Assembly: GCA_003485825.1 (NCBI GenBank)
Contig: DNHN01000202.1
Coordinates: forward strand, 1-13,445
Length of the DNA: 13,445 nucleotides
Source: Bacteroidota bacterium
GTDB lineage: Bacteria; Bacteroidota; Bacteroidia; NS11-12g; UBA9320
Direction: 5' to 3'
Made by a program: the position numbers and the translations under genes. Shown one piece after another: positions 1 to 7,262 of the stretch. The notes beneath the pieces were generated by a model that worked only from the letters and a program-made list of their open reading frames with translations, was not told the DNA's origin and did no database searches. The first letter of the stretch is position 1; every line of letters starts with the position of its first letter.

Positions 1-1
1 A

Positions 2-76
2 ATAGGCTATACACTGAACGCCCCGCAGTTGCTCTGCTTTAGAATACCAAACCGAAAGGATGTCAATACGCACTAG
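2..76 (+). CDS. Possible C-terminal end of a gene entering from the left (partial)
   Basis: One plus-strand frame is open from the window edge to a TAG at 74-76, giving 24 residues that end in RIPNRKDVNTH. The stop lies directly against the stop of radA on the other strand. The same tight convergence is seen at three other gene pairs in this window, which is the main reason to take the frame seriously. A 24-codon open frame is also easily explained by chance. Another plus frame stops at 40-42. I do not recognise the family. Confidence 0.3.
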   Translation: MGYTLNAPQLLCFRIPNRKDVNTH

Positions 77-1426
77 TTAGCCAAAGACAAGAGAGAAGAA
101 GTCACGCACATTCCCTACTTTGTATATCTTTATTTTAAAGTCTTTTTGACTAATGTCTAACTGGTCACTCATAACAAACCCCTTGAAACCTAGTTTTTCA
201 GCCTCTTTTAGCCGTTGGTCTATTCTATTTACACCCCTTATCTCACCACTTAGCCCTATTTCCCCAGCAAAAACCATTTTAGGTGGAAGTGCTAGGTTTT
301 CAAACGACGAAACGATAGACGCAGCTATACCAAGATCTGTGGCTGGATCATTTATTTTTAGGCCACCTGCTATATTTACGAATACGTCTTGCTGAGATAG
401 TTTGTACCCGCATCGCTTCTCCAATACTGCCAGTAGCATATTTAATCTTTTAATGTCATAGCCATTGGTGTTGCGCTGAGGGTTGCCGTATATCGCTGCA
501 CTAACTAAAGCTTGTGTCTCTATGAGCAGGCTTCTATTTCCTTCTAGAGAGGCTACTACACTTACGCCACTGAGGTTTTCACTGCGTTGATTTATCAGTA
601 TCTCAGATGGATTGTCTACTTCACGCATTCCCTCATTGGTCATTTCATAGATGCCTAATTCTAAGGAGCTGCCAAATCTATTTTTCAGTGTACGAAGTAT
701 CCTGTAGCTGTTTTGTGTTTCTCCCTCAAACTGCAGCACCGTATCTACCATGTGCTCCAGCAGTTTTGGTCCAGCTAGTTGGCCATCTTTAGTGATGTGT
801 CCTACAAGTATAATCGGCACTTCATTTTGCTTGGCGTAGTGTATCAGCAGCGAGCTACTCTCTCTTATTTGTGAGATAGTACCTGGAGTAGAGTCTAGGT
901 ACTTGCTAAACATAGTCTGGATAGAGTCAATGATAACTAGGCTCGGTTTATTTTCTTTTAGTTTTTGGATGATATTTTCTACGGAGGTTTCATTCAGAAG
1001 CAGACACTCCTGGTTAGTTATGCCTATTCTGTCTGCTCGCATTTTTATTTGATTCAGACTTTCCTCGCCACTTACATACATAACACGCTTATTGATACGC
1101 AGCGCACTTTGAAGGAGTAGAGTACTTTTACCTATTCCTGGTTCTCCGCCCAGTAGTATAACGGAGCCCGGTACTATTCCCCCTCCAAGTACTCGGTTTA
1201 GTTCTATACCTGGTGCTTTCAGTCGCCTAAGCTCTATCCCCTCCACGCTATTTACTGGAGTTACTACACCGTCTATGTCATTCAGATTCATCATAGCCGC
1301 CTTAGGCTTTGTTACTATTTCTTCTTGTAGAGTATTGTATTCTCCACATGAGAAGCATTTGCCCATCATTTTGGGGTAGTTACTCCCGCAGTTTGAGCAG
1401 ATATATGCTTTTTTAATTTTGGCCAT
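77..1426 (-). CDS. radA: DNA repair protein RadA (Sms)
   Basis: RadA is a RecA-like, DnaB-type ATPase that drives branch migration of recombination intermediates in the cytoplasm. The 449-residue protein has the full family architecture and usual length. An N-terminal C4 zinc finger uses Cys10, 13, 24 and 27. The RecA-fold ATPase has Walker A GEPGIGKST at 94-102 and Walker B LVIID at 163-167. The RadA-specific KNRFG motif is at 248-252. A Lon protease-like domain fills about 285-449. The start MAKIKKAYICSNCG matches family N-termini, with the first zinc Cys at residue 10, so the ATG at 1426 is chosen. The gene is divergent from exbB across about 180 bases; I found no clear minus-strand -7 box in that gap. 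Nothing is missing or truncated. The identification is secure. Confidence 0.97.
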   Translation of the reverse strand: MAKIKKAYICSNCGSNYPKMMGKCFSCGEYNTLQEEIVTKPKAAMMNLNDIDGVVTPVNSVEGIELRRLKAPGIELNRVLGGGIVPGSVILLGGEPGIGKSTLLLQSALRINKRVMYVSGEESLNQIKMRADRIGITNQECLLLNETSVENIIQKLKENKPSLVIIDSIQTMFSKYLDSTPGTISQIRESSSLLIHYAKQNEVPIILVGHITKDGQLAGPKLLEHMVDTVLQFEGETQNSYRILRTLKNRFGSSLELGIYEMTNEGMREVDNPSEILINQRSENLSGVSVVASLEGNRSLLIETQALVSAAIYGNPQRNTNGYDIKRLNMLLAVLEKRCGYKLSQQDVFVNIAGGLKINDPATDLGIAASIVSSFENLALPPKMVFAGEIGLSGEIRGVNRIDQRLKEAEKLGFKGFVMSDQLDISQKDFKIKIYKVGNVRDFFSLVFG

Positions 1427-1571
1427 TTTGGTATTCTTTCCGTTGGTAAAGCGAAAATGGTTGTTTTTATAATGGTATAAAAATTATATACAAGATAGGG
1501 GCACTTTTGAGTTATTAAAAAAGATAAATTAGAAATAATGTACAAATTGATTAACCGTACTATAAATTTTC

Positions 1572-1579
1572 TATTTTTG
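1572..1579 (+). promoter_or_regulatory. -7 promoter box upstream of the exbB operon
   Basis: TATTTTTG matches the Bacteroidota -7 consensus TAnnTTTG exactly. It lies 30 bases before the exbB ATG at 1610, leaving a leader of roughly 25 nt. A possible -33 TTG at 1547-1549 is spaced 22 bases away, slightly long for the reported 19-21, so the upstream element is uncertain. The box falls inside the longer open frame that starts at 1538, which argues against that earlier start. The rest of the radA-exbB gap is AT-rich and shows no other motif I can support. Confidence 0.55.
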
Positions 1580-1609
1580 TCCGCAATACGAAATAAGACT
1601 AAAAATAAA

Positions 1610-2449
1610 ATGAAAAAATTTACATCGTTATTAATGTTGTTATGTTTAATGACATTCAGTGTTCAGTCAGGTTTTGCTCAAGACGCAGCAGAGGATACTA
1701 CAGATGCAGTAGAAGCTGCAACAGATGCAGCAGATTCTAATGCCGCAGTAGTGGAAGAAGTGGTTGTTGAAGAAGAAGTAATAGAAGCTCCTGAAGTAGT
1801 AGAAGAAAGTGGTCTTCAAGTATTAAAGAAAAAATTCATAGAAGGGGGGCCTGGTTTCATGGCGCTACCTCTAATCTGTCTTATTTTAGGACTTGCTATC
1901 GCTATAGAGCGTATCATTTCTTTATTCTGGATGAGTATCAATACAGACAAGTTTGTGGCTCAGATAGAAGGAGAAGTAGTAGCTGGAAACCTAGAAGGAG
2001 CAAAAGAAATATGCAGAAATACGCGAGGCCCAATAGCCTCCATATTTTACCAAGGACTTGATAGAGCTAGCCAAGGCGGCACCATAGACGTAGTAGAGAA
2101 GTCTGTAGTAAGCTACGGATCTGTGCAGATGGGTCAATTAGAGAAAGGTCTAGTATGGCTATCTCTTTTCATTGCTCTAGCACCGATGCTAGGATTTATG
2201 GGTACAGTAATAGGTATGATTGGTGCATTTGATGCGATTAAAGCTGCCGGAGATATATCTCCAGGGGTAGTAGCAGATGGTATCTCAGTAGCACTTCTTA
2301 CTACAGTAGCTGGTCTTATCGTAGCTATTATTCTTCAAGTCTTTTATAACTTCATCACTTCTAAAATTGATGGGATTGTAAATAGAATGGAAGATTCATC
2401 TATCTCTTTGGTAGATATACTTGTCAAAAATAAAGCAGTAAAAGGATAA
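1610..2449 (+). CDS. exbB: MotA/TolQ/ExbB proton channel family protein
   Basis: This inner-membrane subunit of an ExbB-ExbD motor uses the proton motive force to energise an outer-membrane process, usually TonB-dependent uptake. From the ATG at 1610 the protein is 279 residues. It has a signal peptide (about 1-24, ending GFAQ), an Ala/Glu/Val-rich acidic linker (about 25-66), TM1 at about 84-107, a cytoplasmic loop, TM2 at about 181-203 and TM3 at about 223-246. The APMLGFMGTVIGMI stretch and the ADGISVALLTTVAGL segment are hallmarks of the family. An in-frame ATG at 1538 would place 24 residues before the signal peptide and lies upstream of the predicted promoter box, so 1610 is preferred. 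A signal peptide plus acidic linker is a form I know from other Bacteroidota ExbBs. The stop overlaps the next start by one base (TAATG), suggesting translational coupling. Confidence 0.93.
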   Translation: MKKFTSLLMLLCLMTFSVQSGFAQDAAEDTTDAVEAATDAADSNAAVVEEVVVEEEVIEAPEVVEESGLQVLKKKFIEGGPGFMALPLICLILGLAIAIERIISLFWMSINTDKFVAQIEGEVVAGNLEGAKEICRNTRGPIASIFYQGLDRASQGGTIDVVEKSVVSYGSVQMGQLEKGLVWLSLFIALAPMLGFMGTVIGMIGAFDAIKAAGDISPGVVADGISVALLTTVAGLIVAIILQVFYNFITSKIDGIVNRMEDSSISLVDILVKNKAVKG

Positions 2450-2862
2450 TGGGAAAATTAGGAAAGATAATATACTATGCCGTAGTTGTCTTACTGGTAC
2501 TGATCTTTGTGGTAGTACTTATAGGAGACAGCTTCGCGGGTAGTGGATTTGGTTTATACTTTACGATTGCACTTGGAGCTATAGCTGTATTGGGTACATT
2601 GGTATCCTCAGTTATACACTTGGTCAACAATCCGAAGGGAGCCAAAAGTCTGATCATAGGAGCTGGAGTCCTCATAGCAGTATGTGCTATAGGATACGCA
2701 GTAAGTCCAGGCGAGATGGGTCTAGACTATGAGAAGTATGGCGTAGCCAATGCTCACCAATCGAAATTAGTGGATATGGGTATTTACCTGACTGGGTTTT
2801 TATCTATCGTATCTATAGTTGCTATATTGGTGTCTGAGGGTATTGGACTATTCAAAAATTAA
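2449..2862 (+). CDS. Four-TM membrane protein in the exbB-exbD operon
   Basis: This 137-residue hydrophobic protein has no family I can name with certainty. Predicted membrane segments are at about 7-26, 34-58, 66-85 and 109-130. Two more hydrophilic stretches stand out: NPKGAKS (61-67) between TM2 and TM3, and about 86-108 (SPGEMGLDYEKYG and onward) between TM3 and TM4. It has no enzyme motif or signal peptide. Its ATG shares a base with the exbB stop and exbD1 begins 11 bases after its stop, so it is almost certainly made together with the motor. Small membrane proteins in this position occur in other Bacteroidota exb operons as far as I recall. An accessory or assembly role in the ExbB-ExbD complex is inference from context only. 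Confidence 0.85.
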   Translation: MGKLGKIIYYAVVVLLVLIFVVVLIGDSFAGSGFGLYFTIALGAIAVLGTLVSSVIHLVNNPKGAKSLIIGAGVLIAVCAIGYAVSPGEMGLDYEKYGVANAHQSKLVDMGIYLTGFLSIVSIVAILVSEGIGLFKN

Positions 2863-2873
2863 AATAAAAGACA

Positions 2874-3425
2874 ATGGGAAGCAGAAGAAGAGATATACCA
2901 GAAATTAATGCCGGCTCTATGGCCGATATCGCCTTCTTGCTATTGGTTTTCTTTCTAGTAACGACTACCATGGATGTTCCTAATGGACTTCAGGTAGCAT
3001 TACCACCAATATCAGAAGAACCGCCAGAGGACAGTAAGCAGAAAAAACGTGAGGTACTAGAGGTACTAGTGAACTCTGCAGATCAACTTCTTGTAGAAGG
3101 TAGTGTACTTACTATAGATAAGTTACGTCAGAAGACAATGGACCACCTTACCAACGAAGGCAGGAACCCTACGCTGTCTACGACATCTACTAAGGCTATT
3201 GTTTCGTTAAAAAATGATAGAGGGACGTCGTATGACATGTACGTGCAAGTGTATAATGAACTTACGGCGGCATACAATCAGGTGCGTGATGACTACTCTA
3301 TGCAGAAGTTTGGAGTGATTTATTCTAAGCTTGATCCTACTAGAGACGAGGATAAAATAAAGGAAGTTAAGGCGAAGTATCCGAAAAAACTTTCAGAAGC
3401 AGAACCAGTAAGTATAGGAGGTTAA
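2874..3425 (+). CDS. exbD: ExbD/TolR family biopolymer transport protein, first copy
   Basis: ExbD proteins anchor in the inner membrane through one N-terminal helix and carry the proton through a membrane Asp while a periplasmic domain contacts TonB or the cell wall. The 183-residue protein shows the pattern: a short basic N-terminus (MGSRRRD), then MADIAFLLLVFFLVTT with the conserved Asp18 at the start of the helix (about 17-36), then a periplasmic domain. This copy is longer than a typical ExbD of about 140 residues. The extra length is in the C-terminal part, around the RDDYSMQKFGVIYSK segment and beyond. It follows the 4-TM gene by 11 bases and precedes the second exbD by 2 bases. Confidence 0.93.
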   Translation: MGSRRRDIPEINAGSMADIAFLLLVFFLVTTTMDVPNGLQVALPPISEEPPEDSKQKKREVLEVLVNSADQLLVEGSVLTIDKLRQKTMDHLTNEGRNPTLSTTSTKAIVSLKNDRGTSYDMYVQVYNELTAAYNQVRDDYSMQKFGVIYSKLDPTRDEDKIKEVKAKYPKKLSEAEPVSIGG

Positions 3426-3427
3426 TA

Positions 3428-3889
3428 ATGGCAAAATTTAAAAAAGACGGAGGAAGAAAGTTACCAGCTATCAATACATCTGCATTGCCAGATATTGTAT
3501 TTATGCTCTTATTCTTTTTCATGGTAGCCACTAAGATGAGGGATAGGGAGATGAAAATACGTACTCAGCTACCTCAGGCTACAGAAGTAGAGAAACTAGA
3601 AAAGAAGTCTAGACTAAACTACATATTTGTGGGACCACCATTGGATAAAGCCTTTGGCACTACTCCACGCGTACAGTTAGACGATGCTTTTGCTACCGTA
3701 GATGATATACAGCAGTATATTACTTTACAAAACAGTAAAAAAGATGAGAGAGAAATCCCTTATATGACTACTTCATTGAAAGCAGATAAAACAGTAAAAA
3801 TGGGTATAGTTACAGATATCAAGCAAGAACTTAGAAAAGTGAATGCACTAAAACTTAGTTATACTGCATCTAAAGCCTCAGAGGATTAG
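3428..3889 (+). CDS. exbD: ExbD/TolR family biopolymer transport protein, second copy
   Basis: This second ExbD-type subunit is 153 residues. Its basic N-terminus (MAKFKKDGGRK) is followed by a membrane helix at about 22-38 that opens with PDIVFMLLFFFMV, placing the proton-carrying Asp at residue 22. The remainder is a periplasmic domain. It differs clearly from the first copy apart from the helix region, so the two probably play different roles in a mixed motor rather than being a recent duplication. The start lies 2 bases after the exbD1 stop, and a strong terminator follows 21 bases after its own stop, making this the last gene of the operon. No tonB gene follows. Confidence 0.93.
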   Translation: MAKFKKDGGRKLPAINTSALPDIVFMLLFFFMVATKMRDREMKIRTQLPQATEVEKLEKKSRLNYIFVGPPLDKAFGTTPRVQLDDAFATVDDIQQYITLQNSKKDEREIPYMTTSLKADKTVKMGIVTDIKQELRKVNALKLSYTASKASED

Positions 3890-3910
3890 TATTCTTTAAA
3901 TATATTTCGT

Positions 3911-3940
3911 AAAAAGGAGAGCATTTGCTCTCCTTTTTTT
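3911..3940 (+). terminator. Intrinsic terminator of the exbB-exbD operon
   Basis: A perfect 7-bp GC-rich stem, GGAGAGC (3916-3922) and GCTCTCC (3927-3933), closes a 4-base ATTT loop and is followed by seven T residues. The five A residues before the stem pair with the T tract, extending it to 12 bp. This is a textbook rho-independent terminator 21 bases after the exbD2 stop. Because of the flanking A and T runs it could also work from the other strand. Confidence 0.92.
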
Positions 3941-3981
3941 GTTTTACGAGAAATATGGATTGTTCTTTGCGGTGATTTTAC

Positions 3982-4956
3982 ATGGCCGATACATTAGCCT
4001 ATATAAAGACTCCCATAGAGTTTGAGCTGCGCATCTTTGAAGATAGATTTAAGGATAGCGTAAAGAGCAAGGTGCCTTTACTAGATACTATCATGAACTA
4101 TATAGTAAAACGTAAGGGTAAGCAGATGCGGCCACTTCTCGTGCTTCACTGCGCTAAACTCTTTGGTGAAGTCAATGAGGCTACCTATCGTGGAGCTGCT
4201 TTAGTAGAGCTGCTGCATACTGCTACTTTGGTGCATGACGATGTGGTAGATGAGAGTAATATGCGCAGAGGGTTTTTCTCTATAAATGCACTCTGGAAAA
4301 ATAAAGTGGCAGTCCTCGTAGGAGACTATTTACTATCTAAAGGCTTATTGCTGTCTCTTAAAAATAAAGATTTCAAAGCGTTAGAAATACTAAGCAGTGC
4401 AGTGGAGCAGATGAGTGAAGGTGAACTGCTACAGATGGAGAAAGCCCGAAAGCTGGACATCACGGAGGAGGTATACTTTGATATTATCACCAAAAAAACG
4501 GCGTCTCTATTAGCAAGCTGCTGCGGTATTGGAGCCAACAGTACGAATCAGGATGAAGGTACTATAAACGATATCATCGCAATGGGGAATGCCGTAGGTA
4601 TTGCTTTTCAAATAAAAGATGACCTCTTTGATTATGGAGATAACAAGGTGGGTAAGCCTACTGGTATAGACATAGTGGAGAAGAAAATGACTTTACCGCT
4701 TATCTATGCGCTTAATGCAGCGGATAAAACGGAGAAGAGACACATTATCCGTATTATCAGAAAGGATAGGAAGTCCAAGAAGCAAATAGCACAGGTGATA
4801 GATTTTGTGAAAGAAAAGGGAGGAATAGAATATGCTCAAACACGCATGATGGAGTACAAGTCTAAAGCTCAAGTACTATTGAATAACATAAAGACAGAAT
4901 CTTCTACAGCGTACTTGAATGCTCTGATAGACTACGTTATAGAGCGTAAGAAGTAA
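3982..4956 (+). CDS. Long-chain polyprenyl diphosphate synthase
   Basis: This trans-prenyltransferase condenses isopentenyl diphosphate units onto an allylic primer to make the side chain of a quinone, in Bacteroidota usually menaquinone. The 324-residue protein has the class motifs: GKQMRP at 46-51, the first Asp-rich motif DDVVD at 86-90, and the second, DDLFD, at 213-217, followed by KPTGID. The residue five places before the first Asp motif is Ala81, small rather than aromatic. In this family that goes with long products, so octaprenyl- or heptaprenyl-type activity is more likely than farnesyl or geranylgeranyl. It starts 42 bases after the exb terminator, so it should have its own promoter, although I see no convincing -7 box. 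Its stop is 11 bases from that of the convergent peptidase gene. Confidence 0.93.
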   Translation: MADTLAYIKTPIEFELRIFEDRFKDSVKSKVPLLDTIMNYIVKRKGKQMRPLLVLHCAKLFGEVNEATYRGAALVELLHTATLVHDDVVDESNMRRGFFSINALWKNKVAVLVGDYLLSKGLLLSLKNKDFKALEILSSAVEQMSEGELLQMEKARKLDITEEVYFDIITKKTASLLASCCGIGANSTNQDEGTINDIIAMGNAVGIAFQIKDDLFDYGDNKVGKPTGIDIVEKKMTLPLIYALNAADKTEKRHIIRIIRKDRKSKKQIAQVIDFVKEKGGIEYAQTRMMEYKSKAQVLLNNIKTESSTAYLNALIDYVIERKK

Positions 4957-4967
4957 GAATTATTTCT

Positions 4968-6602
4968 TTACTGCACCAAACCCAACACTTCTGGTCCTTG
5001 CTCAAAAACAACATCAACAGGTATACCTGCGGTACTAAGTTTGTCTAAATCTTGTTGTAAATCGGCAGATACACTTCCATCTTTTTGCATTAGAGCTAGT
5101 ACTCCTTCTTTGTCTCCATCTCCTTGTAGACGAAGTATGATTTCTGAAAGTCCAGCAATGGCTGTTTTCATTTTATCCATATTTACGGAGTAGGTACCGT
5201 TCTTGTTTCTCGTAAATGCTTCTTGCTGGTTGAAGTAATTGAAACGAAGCATATTGGCCTTACCGTGTGCACTACTCGCTCCAAAACGTACGGAGCGGAA
5301 TATTCCAGCCAAGAAGGTAACATAATAATCCATGAGTTCGCCTTCTTCAAGCACACCTTGCTCTTTTAGTTGTGTTACCATATACAACCCTAAGATATCT
5401 GCTTTCCCTTCCTCTAAGGCACTGAATTCTTCCCCTAGAGCCTCACGCACCATTCCTTTACCATTGATGGTTTCTTTTATTCCTAAACCGTGTGCCACCT
5501 CATGAAACATGGTATTACTAAAAAACGCATTGAAGGTAATGTGCTTGCGTTGATCTTCTGATATCAATACATCAGATATAGGTAAAAGGATATAGTCAAA
5601 TTTCGCCCTCATTGCATTTTTTAATTGACTGCGTCTTGTACCGTGTTTTAACTGGATAGCTTCATCATTTGGAAGATTTACAGCTATAGTTTTACTTCCT
5701 GCATTGCAGTCTCCGGCATAAAGTATGACGTCGTATGCATTGAGCTGAGCAGCATCACTATTGGGTGTTTCCTGCTTATATATAGCATCTACGGGTAAGT
5801 TAGCTTGCAGTTCAGGAAGGTAGCTCGCATACTTCTCTAATTTTTTGCTCCATGACTTGTCCTTTACTAAGATGTACGCTTCATATGCTGTTCTGTAGTT
5901 ATACAGTTTATCTTCATAGTGCTCTATCGGGCCTATAATGATGTCTAATGTATTGTTTCTCATATTGATCCAAGCGATATCACTGGCATCATAACTATTA
6001 CTAAGTAGTGCCTGAGCTCTAAGTAGTAAGTAGTTTTTGAGTTCTGGATCTTCACAGATCTCCGCTGCTTGCATGAGGTGACTGCTAGCCATCTCTAATT
6101 GGGGTCTAAAAAACTCGTCATAAGGTATGGTATATAGCTTCCCTGCTTCATCTCTCCGTACCATGCTATACTGACCTTTTTCATCTTCTAAGCCCAGTTC
6201 TTCAAACTCATCCTTGGTAATATCCACAGGGTATATGTTAGCACCTGGAGGTTTGTTTTCTATATTATCTAAAAAAGGTTTGTCATTATTTAGCCTGTCC
6301 CAAGGTCCATAGTTTATCTCCGCAAAGTTGCGTAAGTCAGGATTAGATATGGACTGTAGCAATTGCTCTTTATCACCATATGCTTGTATCCAAAAGAGTT
6401 CATTCATCACATCTGCAGCAGCAAAAAGGTGAGGTAGCATGGCTTTTTCTGAAGCGGTCAACTGAGAGAGATCTGTGGTCAGCTTTACAGGTATATAAGT
6501 AGTTAGTCCCTTTGTGGCATCATAGTCAGTGTCTTCTGTAGGTCCGGTACTACAGGCTGTGATTAAGAGAATACCTAGTGCTAGTGAGTATATTTTTAAC
6601 AT
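4968..6602 (-). CDS. Peptidase M49-type (dipeptidyl peptidase III-like) zinc lipoprotein
   Basis: This 544-residue protein is probably a zinc metallopeptidase or Zn-dependent hydrolase anchored as a lipoprotein. The N-terminus has a hydrophobic signal ending LLITAC, with Cys17 as the lipidation site. Zinc-site motifs lie in the C-terminal half: HEVAH at 367-371 (His367, Glu368, His371), then EEGKAD at 397-402, which occupies the place of the EECRAE motif of dipeptidyl peptidase III. Classical DPP III enzymes have a six-residue HELLGH motif; here it is the shorter HExxH form. The N-terminal half (about 40-300) is helical with no clear motif. The gene stands alone, 11 bases from the convergent synthase. 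I see no promoter motif in the bases upstream of 6602. M49 assignment is by motif spacing; substrate and peptide preference are unknown. Confidence 0.85.
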   Translation of the reverse strand: MLKIYSLALGILLITACSTGPTEDTDYDATKGLTTYIPVKLTTDLSQLTASEKAMLPHLFAAADVMNELFWIQAYGDKEQLLQSISNPDLRNFAEINYGPWDRLNNDKPFLDNIENKPPGANIYPVDITKDEFEELGLEDEKGQYSMVRRDEAGKLYTIPYDEFFRPQLEMASSHLMQAAEICEDPELKNYLLLRAQALLSNSYDASDIAWINMRNNTLDIIIGPIEHYEDKLYNYRTAYEAYILVKDKSWSKKLEKYASYLPELQANLPVDAIYKQETPNSDAAQLNAYDVILYAGDCNAGSKTIAVNLPNDEAIQLKHGTRRSQLKNAMRAKFDYILLPISDVLISEDQRKHITFNAFFSNTMFHEVAHGLGIKETINGKGMVREALGEEFSALEEGKADILGLYMVTQLKEQGVLEEGELMDYYVTFLAGIFRSVRFGASSAHGKANMLRFNYFNQQEAFTRNKNGTYSVNMDKMKTAIAGLSEIILRLQGDGDKEGVLALMQKDGSVSADLQQDLDKLSTAGIPVDVVFEQGPEVLGLVQ

Positions 6603-6673
6603 AATAATGCGAGTATAGTAAAAATATGGAAAATAGCATTTGGCAAATTAGTGAATGATTTATTATAAGGAGT

Positions 6674-6718
6674 AAAAAAAAAGAGTCAATACCGTTAGAA
6701 TTAACAGAATTGACTCTT
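6674..6718 (-). terminator. Intrinsic terminator of the small secreted protein gene
   Basis: Read on the minus strand, AAGAGTCAAT (6718-6709) pairs with ATTGACTCTT (6690-6681) as a 10-bp stem, with an inner GTTA/TAAC stem inside the loop (6694-6705). A run of T residues (A 6674-6682 on the plus strand) follows. It lies 24 bases after the TAA at 6742 and about 93 bases after the TGA at 6811. The spacing fits the TAA better as the original gene end. Confidence 0.82.
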
Positions 6719-6741
6719 ATAATTGGATCGTTTTTGAATTA

Positions 6742-6810
6742 TTATTTGGTTATTGTATGGTCACAATGACCTCCAGTACCACCGTCGTTTCTGCTGCAGT
6801 CACATCGACC
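6742..6810 (-). pseudogene. In-frame Cys/Gly-rich tail beyond the TGA stop
   Basis: Continuing in frame after the TGA at 6811-6813, the minus strand encodes 22 residues: GRCDCSRND, then a Gly-rich stretch, then GGHCDHTITK, followed by tandem TAA TAA (6744-6742 and 6741-6739). The Cys-x-Cys and HCDHT pattern continues the Cys cluster that lies just before the TGA, which random downstream sequence would not be expected to do. I treat this as the original C-terminus of the protein. Whether it is still translated (readthrough, or TGA read as selenocysteine) or is dead coding sequence cannot be told from the window. TGA acts as a normal stop at 8306-8308, so a recoded genetic code is unlikely. Confidence 0.6.
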
Positions 6811-7197
6811 TCATGCAGCAAATATGCATTTTGAACAAGGGTCTCCTTTGCAAGTTTCAGGATCAAGTCCAAAACCTACGTCCCAAGTGAAAACACCATT
6901 ATTTACGCCGATACCTGCTCGCATAGCAATAAATTTACCGAGTTCAGGACCTATACCAATTCCGGTAGTTTCTATATAATATAAAGAAGTTACTGTATCC
7001 TGAGTAATTGTGAATACAGCCCCAGCAAAGTTATCCATTATTGTGTACTGGTCAAAAATTGAATTGAGTTCGGAATTTGTAGCCGTCAGTGTAAATGTGC
7101 CATCGGGATTTAAGGTTCCAACTGTTACTGGGGCTTGTGCTAAGCATCCTAAAGTGGCAAAGAATAAAATAAGAGTAAAAGTTTTTTTAATGGTCAT
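6811..7197 (-). CDS. Small secreted protein, reading frame interrupted by TGA
   Basis: I do not recognise a named family. From the ATG at 7197 the protein has 128 residues before a TGA. It starts with a signal peptide MTIKKTFTLILFFATLGCLAQ, and the mature part is low in charge and rich in Thr, Gly and Phe. It ends with a Cys cluster (ETCKGDPCSKC) just before the stop. A start at 7278 would add 27 residues ahead of the signal peptide and lie upstream of the predicted -7 box, so it is rejected. Directly after the TGA the same frame stays open for 22 codons, with three more Cys, to TAA TAA (see next entry). The gene may therefore be broken by a recent nonsense change, read through, or carry a sequence error. 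It is a single-gene unit with its own terminator. Function is unknown; export is well supported. Confidence 0.72.
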   Translation of the reverse strand: MTIKKTFTLILFFATLGCLAQAPVTVGTLNPDGTFTLTATNSELNSIFDQYTIMDNFAGAVFTITQDTVTSLYYIETTGIGIGPELGKFIAMRAGIGVNNGVFTWDVGFGLDPETCKGDPCSKCIFAA

Positions 7198-7254
7198 ATT
7201 GAAAGGGTTTAAAGTTTTTAGTAATTCGAATATATTTATGTACTGCTTAATCGT

Positions 7255-7262
7255 CAAATTTA
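7255..7262 (-). promoter_or_regulatory. -7 promoter box of the small secreted protein gene
   Basis: On the minus strand this reads TAAATTTG, an exact TAnnTTTG match, 57 bases before the chosen ATG at 7197. This would give a leader of about 50 nt. I see no clear -33 partner at the expected 19-21 bases. The site lies within the region that the longer 7278 start would translate, which favours the 7197 start. Confidence 0.4.

Noticed and set aside
1538..1609. Upstream start for exbB adding 24 residues
   Set aside because: It would bury the signal peptide and lies upstream of an exact -7 box at 1572-1579.
1664..1810. GAAGTA/GCAGA-rich nucleotide repetition in exbB as a tandem repeat
   Set aside because: It simply encodes the Ala/Glu/Val acidic linker and has no fixed repeat unit.
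6742..6813. Genome-wide TGA-to-Trp recoding as the reason for the open tail
   Set aside because: TGA ends the alkyltransferase-like gene exactly where the next gene starts (ATGA), so TGA is a stop in this organism.
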